Positions 1-8,336 of a stretch of 64,000 nucleotides of DNA are shown piece after piece; the first letter of the stretch is position 1, and every line of letters begins with the position of its first letter. The position numbers and the translations under genes were made by a program. The stretch lies in contig JAPPLM010000032.1 in the NCBI GenBank assembly GCA_028874195.1, positions 55,539 to 119,538 of the forward strand, given 5' to 3'. The DNA is from Chloroflexota bacterium. Its GTDB lineage: Bacteria > Chloroflexota > UBA11872 > VXOZ01. Under the pieces are notes generated by a model. That model had not been told where the DNA came from. It saw only the letters and a program-made list of their open reading frames with translations, and did not search any database.

Positions 1-668
1 ACCGGGAAGCGCAGAGAGCGCTGGAGACACAAGCCGTGCTCATGCGCGAGATGCAGCACCGGGTAAAGAACAACCTCCAGACCGTAGCTTCATTGCTCTC
101 CCTGCAAATGAGGCGCGCCGAGTCTTCAGAAGCAGCCGGACTCTTGGCCTTAAGCGCAGCCCGGGTGCGGAGCATTGCAGCCGTTCATGAACTCTTCTCT
201 GAAGAGGATATTGGTTTGGCCACAGCAGGGGAGATCGCCAACCGCATTATGGAGATCGTCCAAAACGAGTTGGCGCCGCCAAGCCTGAAGATCGATTTTA
301 CCGTTCATTCTGAACCAATCAAACTCGGCTCCAAGCAAGCGACGCTTCTTGCGCTTGTGCTCAATGAGCTTATTTCAAATGCCATTATGCACGGCATGGT
401 CGGCCGTACCGTAGGCAGCATTCGGATCATCGCCGCAGAGCAGGCCGGGACAATCTCTATAGAAGTGTGGGACAGCGGGAAGGGTATGCAAGATGACTTT
501 AGCTTGCATACGCACGCTGGGCTTGGCTTGAGCATCGTCGAGCAATTGGTAACCCACGAGTTGTCCGGCACTTTTAAGATTGAGAATGCGCCCGATGGGG
601 GCGTAACGGCGCGGGTGACTTTTCCTGCTGAAAGCATTGACTTTTGGACCGTATGGTGGAAAGGCTAA
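1..668 (+). CDS. Sensor histidine kinase, C-terminal part (HisKA_2 type), cut by window edge
   Basis: The reading frame is open from base 3, so this is the C-terminal end of a longer protein whose sensor domain lies outside the window. It shows a HisKA_2/HWE-like dimerisation and phosphoacceptor box (MQHRVKNNLQT, with the phospho-accepting His) directly followed by a helical region. An HATPase_c domain then carries the N box (LVLNELISNAIMHG), the G1 box (DSGKGM) and the G2 box (GLGLSIV). Kinases of this class autophosphorylate on His and pass the phosphate to a response regulator. No regulator gene is adjacent, so the partner is unknown. The GTG at 36 can be read as a start but is almost certainly internal, because coding sequence continues upstream without a stop. 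Confidence 0.85.
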   Translation, partial: REAQRALETQAVLMREMQHRVKNNLQTVASLLSLQMRRAESSEAAGLLALSAARVRSIAAVHELFSEEDIGLATAGEIANRIMEIVQNELAPPSLKIDFTVHSEPIKLGSKQATLLALVLNELISNAIMHGMVGRTVGSIRIIAAEQAGTISIEVWDSGKGMQDDFSLHTHAGLGLSIVEQLVTHELSGTFKIENAPDGGVTARVTFPAESIDFWTVWWKG

Positions 669-786
669 AGGAAACCACTTGCCACTTTGCCGTACCCCGC
701 GCGCACCATCTTGCAGATGCGGTTCATAGCCGGCGCGTGGTTAGCCGGTTTGGCAGCAAGGCACAAGAACCCAGCAGTAGGCAGGA

Positions 787-1683
787 ATGATCCGAGAGAT
801 GGGAATGCGATTGCTGATTCTGGGAGCGGGCACCCCCGGCTTGAGCGCCACACAATACGGTTCTTCTTATGTCGTCAGCCTCGGTTCAGAGCAGTTTATG
901 TTCGACTGCGGGCCGGCAACAACCTACAAGCTCTTGAGGATGGGAATAGCTCCGTCGGAGATAGGGTATCTCTTCTTTACCCATCACCACTACGATCATA
1001 ACGCGGACTATCCCGGCTTCCTTCTTTCGCGTTGGGATACGGGCTACGGCGAGGTAGCCCGGCTGCAGGTATTTGGGCCGCAGTACACGGAGCAGCTTAC
1101 CGCCCGGCTCATAGACCCAGATACCGGCGCTTTCGCGCCGGACATCCGAGCCAGAATGAACCACCCGGTGAGTGTACGCGGTTTTCAGGCGCGGGGCGGC
1201 ATCCTGCCGCGGAACCCACCGGATGTGGCCGTGAAGGACGTGGGGCCGGGCGTCGTGTGCCGCGGCGCGGATTGGGAGGTGGTGTGCGCCGCCACCCAGC
1301 ACGTGCAGCCCTGGCTTGAGTCGCTGGCCTACCGACTCAACAGCGACGGCGGTTCAATCGTCTTCACCGGCGACGCCGGCCCAGGGCGGAGCTTGCTAGA
1401 ACTCGCCCAAGGCGCCGGCACCTTGGTCGCAATGTGCCACATGTCCCAATCACACGTGCGCGCAGAGGAGCGTGACGCGAACCTGGGGACAATCTCCACA
1501 GGTCGTCTCGCGCAAGAGGCAGAAGTCAAGCGCCTGGTCTTGGTGCACCATACGCGCGCCATCGGCGCCGAAACGCTCGGTGAGCCGGCGCCGGGGCAGG
1601 CAGAACGCGCCATCGCGGAAGTGGCGTCTCAATTCAACGGCGAGATTGTGCTCGGTAAAGAGTTCCTTCACGTGCCGCTTTGA
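787..1683 (+). CDS. MBL-fold metal-dependent hydrolase (ribonuclease Z-like)
   Basis: A 298-residue metallo-beta-lactamase fold protein. The metal site HxHxDH lies at residues 66-71 (FTHHHYDHNAD), with later ligand candidates in TGDAG and in the C-terminal VHHTR motif. The N-terminal LLILGAGTPG and the overall plan resemble ribonuclease Z/arylsulfatase-type MBL enzymes, but the exact substrate cannot be read from the sequence. The ATG at 787 is taken as start. The later ATG at 805, just before RLLILG, would also give a complete domain. It stands alone between the kinase and a palindromic repeat, with no obvious operon partner. Confidence 0.8.
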   Translation: MIREMGMRLLILGAGTPGLSATQYGSSYVVSLGSEQFMFDCGPATTYKLLRMGIAPSEIGYLFFTHHHYDHNADYPGFLLSRWDTGYGEVARLQVFGPQYTEQLTARLIDPDTGAFAPDIRARMNHPVSVRGFQARGGILPRNPPDVAVKDVGPGVVCRGADWEVVCAATQHVQPWLESLAYRLNSDGGSIVFTGDAGPGRSLLELAQGAGTLVAMCHMSQSHVRAEERDANLGTISTGRLAQEAEVKRLVLVHHTRAIGAETLGEPAPGQAERAIAEVASQFNGEIVLGKEFLHVPL

Positions 1684-1707
1684 GGAGTACCCTTAGCAAT
1701 TCGGCAA

Positions 1708-1792
1708 GAGCCGTTCAGGGTGCGACCCTTCGACAAGCCCGTGCTGAGCCTGTCGAAGTGCTCAGGACAGGCGAACTCATCACGAACGGCTC
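1708..1792. repeat. Palindromic intergenic repeat (nested inverted repeat, copy 1)
   Basis: Outer arms GAGCCGTTC (1708-1716) and GAACGGCTC (1784-1792) enclose inner arms CTTCGACA (1728-1735) and TGTCGAAG (1751-1758). The 15-mer CTGAGCCTGTCGAAG reappears inverted at about 40813-40827, so this is a dispersed repeat family. The position just after the MBL gene and before a convergent gene suggests it may also fold as a transcript end. No coding signal is seen. Confidence 0.8.
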
Positions 1793-1863
1793 TCAGAGAA
1801 TCCTGCGTGACCAGACGGCGTGCCCGCCGCTCGCTTGTCAAGAAACCGCCCCAGCGCCGGTGC

Positions 1864-2646
1864 CTACGTTCCCGCAGCTTCCGCTATAGCCTGCCGCAGG
1901 TCGGTGCACGCGCGATAGAAGATATTCGTATCGCACGAGACGGAGACCATCTTGACCCCCCGCTTAGCCCACGCGGCCGCGTCCTCCGGCGTGTTTACAA
2001 ACGTGCCGACCACTTTGCCATGCTGCCCGCACAGCGCTACCGTCCGCTCGATGACTTCCACTACCCGCGGGTGGCCGGTCTGGCCGGAGACACCAAGGGA
2101 TTGCGAGAGGTCGTACGGCCCGATGAAGATCGAGTCATAGCCGGGCACGGCGGCAATGGCTTCGAGGTTTTCCACACCCTGCGCGCCCTCTACCTGAAGC
2201 ACGACGGCCTGGTTCTCATTGCAGGCTGCAAAATAGCCCTCGGCGCCCAATGCGCCATACTGCCCGCCGCGTAGGAAGATGTGCACACCACGCTCTCCAT
2301 CCGGCGCAAACCGCGCGGCGGCAACGGCAGCCTTGGCTTCCTCCGCGCTTGACACAAAGGGTACCTGCACACCGGACGAACCGCAGTCGAGCGCCGGGCC
2401 AATCAGCCAGGACGCCAGGGTAGGTATACGTACCAGGGAGGCAATGCCAAAGTGATCGCAGGCGCTCACGAGATGCACGAGACTCTCGGCGTTGATGTGG
2501 CCATGCTCCTGGTCGATGATGACGAAGTCGAAGCCCGCAATGGCGAGAGTTTCTACGTGTGAAATAGTCGGCGCATCCACGAAGACACCGTACATTGTTT
2601 CATTCTGCGCGATTCTGCGCCGAAGCCCGATCTGTTCAACGGTCAC
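1864..2646 (-). CDS. HpcH/HpaI family aldolase (2-oxo acid aldolase/citrate lyase beta-like)
   Basis: A 260-residue class II aldolase of the HpcH/HpaI family, which cleaves or forms C-C bonds of 2-keto-3-deoxy acids with a divalent metal. Typical landmarks are the strand-loop DFVIIDQEHGHI, the substrate loop VPFVSSAEEA, the metal-ligand region LQVEGAQGVENLEAIAAVPG and the FIGPYDLSQSLG segment. The GTG start is supported by GAAGGAG about 8 bases upstream. It is transcribed away from moxR, and nothing nearby identifies the pathway. A role in aromatic or sugar-acid catabolism is the family default, not something this locus proves. Confidence 0.85.
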   Translation of the reverse strand: MTVEQIGLRRRIAQNETMYGVFVDAPTISHVETLAIAGFDFVIIDQEHGHINAESLVHLVSACDHFGIASLVRIPTLASWLIGPALDCGSSGVQVPFVSSAEEAKAAVAAARFAPDGERGVHIFLRGGQYGALGAEGYFAACNENQAVVLQVEGAQGVENLEAIAAVPGYDSIFIGPYDLSQSLGVSGQTGHPRVVEVIERTVALCGQHGKVVGTFVNTPEDAAAWAKRGVKMVSVSCDTNIFYRACTDLRQAIAEAAGT

Positions 2647-2861
2647 AACTATGCTCCTTCATGTAATCTCAGGTTTAATTCAGCATAGTGGCTACAATAG
2701 AGCTAGGCAAGCTGAACGTGCCTTGGCACGAATCGATGTCTTCCCGTGGAGCAGCGGCAGTCGTCGTTAAGCCTGGCCGGTTCTGTCTCAAGCGCGGCGG
2801 GAACACGTGTATACTTTAGGTGAAATCTCTTGTAGCGGTTCGAGAAGGGTGAGGACACCAC

Positions 2862-3806
2862 ATGGAAGGAATCCAAGACTTTGCGGAACGCGTTATTGAC
2901 AATGTTGAGAGAGTCATAATTGGCAAGCATGCGGAGGTAGAGCTCACCCTGATCGCCCTGCTGTGCGGGGGGCATGTCTTAGTTGAAGACGTGCCTGGCG
3001 TCGGCAAGACCTCGCTGGCGAAAGCCGTGGCGCGCTCGATTGGGTGCAGCTTCAAGCGCCTCCAATTCACCCCGGACATGCTGCCGAGCGACATTACCGG
3101 TGTCTTCATCTACAACCAGAAGACGAATGAATTCGAGTTTCGACCGGGTCCAATCATGGCGCAGATCGTCCTTGCCGACGAAATCAACCGCGCTACTCCC
3201 AAGACACAATCGGCCTTGCTCGAAGCCATGGAGGAACGGCACATCACAGTCGAAGGACAGACGTTCCCTCTCCCCAACCCCTTTCTCGTGCTGGCTACCC
3301 AAAACCCTATCGAATACGAAGGCACGTTCCCGCTGCCTGAAGCGCAACTCGACCGCTTTCTCATGCGCATCGAACTCGGATATCCCCGCCGGGCCGATGA
3401 AATGACCGTTCTCGAAACACAGCAACGTTCGCAACCCCTCGACGAGATAAGCCAGGTTGTGGAAGTCCGGGAACTGGTCGAAATGCAGCAACGCACGCGG
3501 GAAGTGTATGTTGACCGCTTGGTGCGCGAATACATCGTGGAACTTGTGAATGCGACGCGGCAGCATCCGGACGTGTACCTGGGCGCAAGCCCGCGCGGCA
3601 GCCTGGCCCTCGACCACACCGCCCAGGCGCGGGCGACCCTGATGGGTCGCGACTACGCCACGCCGGATGACGTGAAGTATATGGCCGTACCCACGCTGGC
3701 GCACCGCTTGATCGTCAGTCCCGGCGCGGGCGTGCGGAACACCAGCACCAACGACGTGGTCCTGGAGCTCATGGAATCCGTTCCGGTGCCGGGGGCCAGA
3801 GTATAG
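2862..3806 (+). CDS. MoxR-family AAA+ ATPase
   Basis: A 314-residue MoxR ATPase. Walker A is [11 protein letters not shown] (about residues 43-53), Walker B is [24 protein letters not shown], and sensor 1 follows in [23 protein letters not shown]. The C-terminal AAA lid ([10 protein letters not shown]) is complete. MoxR proteins act as chaperones for maturation of VWA-domain or metal-cofactor complexes and are usually followed by DUF58 and VWA genes. Here the next gene is ogt and no DUF58 partner is present, which is unusual. A GAGAAGGGTGAGG stretch upstream gives a good ribosome site. A TATACT at 2810 could be a -10, but no convincing -35 is visible. Confidence 0.93.
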   Translation: MEGIQDFAERVIDNVERVIIGKHAEVELTLIALLCGGHVLVEDVPGVGKTSLAKAVARSIGCSFKRLQFTPDMLPSDITGVFIYNQKTNEFEFRPGPIMAQIVLADEINRATPKTQSALLEAMEERHITVEGQTFPLPNPFLVLATQNPIEYEGTFPLPEAQLDRFLMRIELGYPRRADEMTVLETQQRSQPLDEISQVVEVRELVEMQQRTREVYVDRLVREYIVELVNATRQHPDVYLGASPRGSLALDHTAQARATLMGRDYATPDDVKYMAVPTLAHRLIVSPGAGVRNTSTNDVVLELMESVPVPGARV

Positions 3807-3866
3807 ACTCCGGACCCTAACTTAAGAGAGTTTCAGCGCACCAAGGCACAATGTGAAAGGTCCAGC

Positions 3867-4454
3867 ATGGCGAGTATCCGCGCACAACCACAGACCCGGC
3901 CACGTTCTCGTCAGCTCTCTAATAACGGGCATTCAGTGCGCATAGCCGAAGCCGGAAACGACTGGGGGTGGTTTGCGGTAGCGGCAACTTCGGAAGGCGT
4001 CTCTAGTGCCACGTTTGGACACGATAACGAATTGGAAGCGGGCAGGACTTTAGAAGAAGAACTGGATTCCTCTCTCAGTGGGAACGGCAAATCGGAGCAA
4101 ATAGCAGAGCTTGCTGTCAGTGAACTGCTTGCCTTCTTTGCCGGCGAAGGCGTGGCTTTCCGTGTGCCCGTCGCCTTGACCGGAACAGCGTTTCAACGAG
4201 CGGTTTGGGAAGAGACGAACTTCGTCGAATACGGCACACTCGCAACCTATCAGGAGATTGCCAAGCGCATCGGCAAGCCGCAGGCGTATCGGGCCGTCGG
4301 CAACGCCTTGGGGCAGAATCCCCTGCCTGTTATTGTGCCTTGCCATCGTGTCATTGCCAGCGACGGCAGCTTTGGCGGCTACACACGGGGTCTGCCGTGG
4401 AAAGAACGGCTGCTCGCGCTCGAGGGATCGCTTGGGCGTGTGCACGCCACGTAA
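3867..4454 (+). CDS. ogt: Methylated-DNA--protein-cysteine S-methyltransferase
   Basis: A 195-residue suicide DNA repair enzyme that takes the alkyl group from O6-alkylguanine onto a cysteine. The active site is IVPCHRVI, followed by the recognition segment SFGGYTRGLPWKERLLALEG. The winged-helix DNA-binding part (GTLATYQEIAKRIGKPQAYRAVGNALGQNP) is intact. The N-terminal half is only weakly conserved, as usual for Ogt/MGMT. It lies 60 bases after moxR in the same direction and may be co-transcribed with it. The next gene is convergent. Confidence 0.92.
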   Translation: MASIRAQPQTRPRSRQLSNNGHSVRIAEAGNDWGWFAVAATSEGVSSATFGHDNELEAGRTLEEELDSSLSGNGKSEQIAELAVSELLAFFAGEGVAFRVPVALTGTAFQRAVWEETNFVEYGTLATYQEIAKRIGKPQAYRAVGNALGQNPLPVIVPCHRVIASDGSFGGYTRGLPWKERLLALEGSLGRVHAT

Positions 4455-4494
4455 GCGTGCTTCACTTCAGCACAGCCGCAAAGTATAGGGCGGC

Positions 4495-4854
4495 CTAGTC
4501 TCCGTAAGGCCCTGAGTCTTCCGGCTGGAGCGGCGTGTTCTTTCTCTCCTCTTCAGCGAGCGCGTGACCGAACATGTCGTCGTTGTAGAACCCGACTTCC
4601 TCGCCTCGGTAAACAGTGACCATCATATCCTCACGCGGCACCTCCGCTGATAAGACGAGGTGATTGTCGATCTCTTCGATTACGGCAAACTGCTCGTGTT
4701 CGGAGAGGTCTTGGAAAAGTACCAGCGTGCAGTAGACAACCGTGTGAGCGTAATGCAATTCCACTTGCGCAAGCTGTGTTCCATCCCTGTGCACGCGATA
4801 GCCCTCGGACATGGGGGTTCGGTACTGCCTTTCAAAAACCAACGCCGGGGCCAT
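4495..4854 (-). CDS. Hypothetical protein translationally coupled to nadC
   Basis: About 119 residues, acidic, with no signal peptide or membrane segment and no family recognised. The start is placed at ATG 4854, because the end of nadC supplies an AAGGGTGA ribosome site a few bases upstream; an ATG at 4875 inside nadC is the alternative. The central part (TVVYCTLVLFQD, HLVLSAEVP, MMVTVYRGEEVGFYN) alternates beta-strand-like stretches. The C-terminus is rich in Glu, Asp and Pro. The tight junction with nadC suggests co-expression with NAD synthesis, but a function cannot be assigned. Confidence 0.7.
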   Translation of the reverse strand: MAPALVFERQYRTPMSEGYRVHRDGTQLAQVELHYAHTVVYCTLVLFQDLSEHEQFAVIEEIDNHLVLSAEVPREDMMVTVYRGEEVGFYNDDMFGHALAEEERKNTPLQPEDSGPYGD

Positions 4855-4858
4855 TAGA

Positions 4859-5713
4859 TCACCCTTCAATGTCAAGACTAATGTCTAAGACGGCTGCTGA
4901 ATGCGTCAGCATGCCCACCGAGATCAAGTCTACACCAGAGCGTGCCGCATCTCTAACCGACTCGAGCGTAATGTTTCCCGAAGCCTCGGTAAACGCCCTG
5001 CCTCTCACTAACGCTACCGCCTGTGCCATCGTGTCCGGCGGCATGTTGTCCAGCAAGATACCATCCGCGCCTGCCTCCAGCGCCTCGGCTACCTGCTCCA
5101 TAGTCTTCGCCTCGATCTCGATCTTGAGCAGGTGATGCACGGAAGCCCTCGCCTTCTTCACGGCACTTGAAACTGAGCCGCAGGCGGCAATGTGGTTGTC
5201 CTTGATGAGTACGCCGTCAAAGAGGCCTATGCGATGATTCCGGCCGCCCCCAACACGCACGGCGTATTTCTCAAAGAGCCGCAGGCCGGGCGTCGTCTTG
5301 CGGGTATCGATAATCTGAGCGCCCGTACCTTCCACGGCTTTCACAAACGCACGCGTCAACGTGGCAATACCGGAAAGGTGCCTCAGAACATTAAGCGCCA
5401 GACGTTCCCCGGTAAGGATGGCCTGTAGCGGTCCCTCGACGCGCAGAAAGCGAGCGCCCGGTGTGAGCGCGTCACCATCGGCACAAAGCGGAGTTGCATG
5501 CACAGAGCTATCCAAGAGCGTGAAGACTCTTGCGGCGATGGCATTCCCCGCCAATACACCCGCTTCTTTGGCATACGCCACCGCTATACCTGTTTGATCG
5601 GCAGGGACAAGAGCAAGCGTTGTGACATCCCCTGCGCCTACGTCTTCCGCCAAGGCGCGGCGCAGGGCATCGTCAATCAAGTCGGGTGAGAAGGGCAAAG
5701 CAGGTGCGGTCAT
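4859..5713 (-). CDS. nadC: Nicotinate-nucleotide pyrophosphorylase (quinolinate phosphoribosyltransferase)
   Basis: A 284-residue cytosolic enzyme converting quinolinate and PRPP to nicotinate mononucleotide, CO2 and PPi. Family signatures are visible throughout: LNVLRHLSGIATLT, IIDTRKTTPGLRLFEKYAVRVGGGRNHR (Arg and Lys residues of the quinolinate/PRPP site), VLIKDNHI and IEIEAKTMEQ. The ILLDNM segment and LISVGMLTHS complete the alpha/beta barrel. Length is typical. It follows nadB by 46 bases, forming an NAD de novo synthesis operon; nadA is not in the window. Confidence 0.96.
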   Translation of the reverse strand: MTAPALPFSPDLIDDALRRALAEDVGAGDVTTLALVPADQTGIAVAYAKEAGVLAGNAIAARVFTLLDSSVHATPLCADGDALTPGARFLRVEGPLQAILTGERLALNVLRHLSGIATLTRAFVKAVEGTGAQIIDTRKTTPGLRLFEKYAVRVGGGRNHRIGLFDGVLIKDNHIAACGSVSSAVKKARASVHHLLKIEIEAKTMEQVAEALEAGADGILLDNMPPDTMAQAVALVRGRAFTEASGNITLESVRDAARSGVDLISVGMLTHSAAVLDISLDIEG

Positions 5714-5759
5714 GATCGGATTCGCCTTACAGAAGACTCACGGTCTCGTACCCATGAGT

Positions 5760-7355
5760 TCAGGAGTTATCGCAACTCTCCGGATAGATAACGATGCGGT
5801 GGCGCCACGAATCATGCGGATCGGGAAAGTCTTGACGATAGTGCGCCCCACGGCTCTCTCTGCGCATGCGAGCGGCAGTTGTCAGCAGCACTCCCAACAC
5901 CAACGATGAGCGGTATTCATATTGACGCTGCTTCTTCCCGGCCGGCGTGCGCGCGAGCCACTCCTGCAATTGCGCTTCAGCCTCGGCGAGGCCCGCTTCC
6001 TCCCGCACGATGCCCGTATTGTGCCACATCAGACGTTTGAGCGCAGGCAGTGTTCCCCCAGCGCGCTTGCGGGTAGTCGCCACGGGAGGTATTTCAACGC
6101 GAACGTGCTTGCTCCGCGCAAGCGCCGGTTCCGTTTTCTGCAGCAAAGCATACTCCGGCACAGAAATCCCCTGGGAATCCAGCACAATACGCCGCGCGAA
6201 TACTAAGGCCTCGAGCAAAGAGTTGCTCGCGAGACGGTTAGCGCCATGCACACCGGTGCACGCCACCTCCCCGCACGCGTAGAGGCCCGGCACAGACGTG
6301 CGTCCACGAAGATCGGTGCGCACTCCCCCCGTCATGTAGTGCGCCGCAGGCGCCACAGGGACGGGATCGGTTGTTATGTCCAGCCCGTATCGTCGGCAGC
6401 GTGAATAGATCGTAGGAAAGTGGGTCCGTGTTTCCGCGGCGTCCATGTGCCGCAGATCCAGATAGATACACTCGCCTTTCGTGTGGGACATCTCCGTAAC
6501 TGCGGCGCGCGCTACGACGTCGCGGGGTGCAAGTTCAGCGAGTTCGTGGTAGCGAGCCATAAACCGCTCACTGCGGCTATTGAGCAAGTGCGCTCCCGCG
6601 CCGCGTACGGCCTCGGAGATCAAGAACGACGGCGCGCCCCGCATGCGCAGCGCGGTGGGATGAAATTGGAAAAACTCCATGTCCGCTATACCCGCACCGG
6701 CTTGGAATGCCAGAGCAACGCCATCCCCGGTGGCAATGCCCGGATTCGTGGTGTAGGCGAACAACTGGCCGGCGCCGCCGGAGCACAAGATGACATTGCG
6801 ACAGCCATACGTTTGCACTGATCCTTGGCGCTTGTCCAGCGCTTCTACTCCGACGCAGCGTCCGCCCCGCAGAAGCAGTTTCGTAGCAAGATGATTTTCG
6901 CGGATCGTAACCGCCGTGCGCCGCGTATGGCGAGTGAGCGCGCCTTCGATCTCAGCGCCGGTAGCGTCCCCGCGAGCGTGCAGCACGCGCGGCACAGAGT
7001 GCGCCCCCTCCATTGCCAGGTTGATCTCGCCGTGCAGGGTGTCGAAGTTTACGCCAAGCGACATCAGTTCACGCACACAGGCGGGGCCCTCGGAGACCAT
7101 GGCCATCACGGCATGCGGATCGCACAGACCCGCGCCGGCGATCATGGTGTCTTCCCAGTGCAAGACCGGGCTGTCGTCCGCGGCAACGGCGGCCGCCACG
7201 CCACCTTGGGCATAGCGCGTATTCGATTGCGAGAGCCGTCCCTTGGTCAAGATCAGAACGGTACCGAATTGCCGCGCGTAATGAGCGGCATAAAGTCCCG
7301 CGATGCCGCTGCCGATGACAATGTAGTCGTAGGTATCGATGCTTACCCTCGCCAA
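5760..7355 (-). CDS. nadB: L-aspartate oxidase
   Basis: A 531-residue flavoenzyme oxidising L-aspartate to iminoaspartate, the first step of de novo NAD synthesis. The N-terminal FAD dinucleotide fold YIVIGSGIAGLYAA is followed by GRLSQSNTRYAQGG. The succinate dehydrogenase-like features MEFFQFHPTAL, HYMTGGVRTD and LYACGEVACTGVHGANRLASNSLLEALVF are present, and the C-terminal helical domain is intact. The only start in frame before the FAD fold is TTG at 7355, with no strong ribosome site. It heads the nadB-nadC unit. Confidence 0.95.
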   Translation of the reverse strand: MARVSIDTYDYIVIGSGIAGLYAAHYARQFGTVLILTKGRLSQSNTRYAQGGVAAAVAADDSPVLHWEDTMIAGAGLCDPHAVMAMVSEGPACVRELMSLGVNFDTLHGEINLAMEGAHSVPRVLHARGDATGAEIEGALTRHTRRTAVTIRENHLATKLLLRGGRCVGVEALDKRQGSVQTYGCRNVILCSGGAGQLFAYTTNPGIATGDGVALAFQAGAGIADMEFFQFHPTALRMRGAPSFLISEAVRGAGAHLLNSRSERFMARYHELAELAPRDVVARAAVTEMSHTKGECIYLDLRHMDAAETRTHFPTIYSRCRRYGLDITTDPVPVAPAAHYMTGGVRTDLRGRTSVPGLYACGEVACTGVHGANRLASNSLLEALVFARRIVLDSQGISVPEYALLQKTEPALARSKHVRVEIPPVATTRKRAGGTLPALKRLMWHNTGIVREEAGLAEAEAQLQEWLARTPAGKKQRQYEYRSSLVLGVLLTTAARMRRESRGAHYRQDFPDPHDSWRHRIVIYPESCDNS

Positions 7356-7800
7356 AGCCGGCTACAGGTGGTTGCTGCCTACCAAGATACTTGACCGCGA
7401 AGCCGCCCTCAACCGGCCGCAGTACAAGTCGCATGGACTTTGCTACAAGATGGAACCGCATTCGGTTCGCTCTCCGCAAGGCTGGCCGCAATGGACGTGA
7501 GCACCGATTGGCTCTTGGGTCTTTGTTCAGGAAAGGGGAGAATGCCGCAAATTGCGGCCGTTCACGAGAGAGAAAGGATATTGCACAATACCGACAGATG
7601 GGGAAATCACATGCCTCAGACGTGAATCTCAACGCGGTTACATTTGCTCGTGGGACAATGGATTAAAGGTCGCAGAGGCGCAACCGGTCTAACCCAAATC
7701 GCATGTTTACAGAGCATCGGGTGCGCCGTATACTAAACGCAAGCCGTGCCCATTGCAGGGCACATCGCTATTGAGTCCTTCGCTGAGGATCCGCGTCGCC
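7356..7800. other. Intergenic region with no convincing gene
   Basis: This 445-base stretch separates divergent nadB and the 2Fe-2S protein gene and must hold both promoters. No good sigma70 pair could be picked out. Two short plus-strand frames (7391-7666 and 7440-7625) read through it. The second contains a segment like the end of an XRE-type helix-turn-helix protein (DVSTDWLLGL), which may be a decayed regulator. Confidence 0.4.
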
Positions 7801-8268
7801 ATGGGTAGGGAAGCGCAAGCGTCGAAGAAACGAGATTCGCGCAGACGCAAGAAGCGTCAAGGCTCTTCACGGGGTAGAGACAGCGCGGGCGAAGCGCGCA
7901 GTGAGTTAGTGGAATCAGAGCCTACGGCCAGCGCTTGGGATGAAGAAAACCGGCCGCGGCGGGTATTCGTTTGCATTGGGCCGTCTTGCTCCGATCAAAA
8001 GAGCCGGGGCATTCTGACTGAACTCAAGAAGCAGATCGAGCGACAGGAACTCGAAGACCGCGTGCACGTGTACACGGCGACATGCCTTAGCCACTGTCTG
8101 CGCGCGCCGGTGATGCAGGTCTATCCCGAAGGCACGTTCTACTGCAACATCCTGCCGCGCGACGTGCGCACGATTGTGAGCGAACACCTGGAAGGAGGGC
8201 AAGCGGTCGAGCACTTCACCTATGACCCCTTTGCCGCAGTTCGCTGGAATGACGAGATCGACTCTTGA
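7801..8268 (+). CDS. Thioredoxin-like [2Fe-2S] ferredoxin domain protein
   Basis: About 155 residues from ATG 7801. The first 50 are lysine/arginine-rich and then acidic and look disordered. The folded part begins at RRVFVCIGPSC and carries four likely cluster ligands, Cys58, Cys63, Cys95 and Cys99 (CLSHC), followed by VMQVYPEGTFYCNI. This matches stand-alone thioredoxin-like 2Fe-2S ferredoxins and NuoE C-terminal-like domains, which shuttle electrons or act as accessory electron carriers. A TTG at 7753 would add 16 residues. No redox partner is adjacent. Confidence 0.75.
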   Translation: MGREAQASKKRDSRRRKKRQGSSRGRDSAGEARSELVESEPTASAWDEENRPRRVFVCIGPSCSDQKSRGILTELKKQIERQELEDRVHVYTATCLSHCLRAPVMQVYPEGTFYCNILPRDVRTIVSEHLEGGQAVEHFTYDPFAAVRWNDEIDS

Positions 8269-8336
8269 TCTTGCAGAGTTAGTCGAAGCATCTCTTGCGG
8301 TCAGGATACGCTAGAGCAGTTAGAGACTCGACACCC

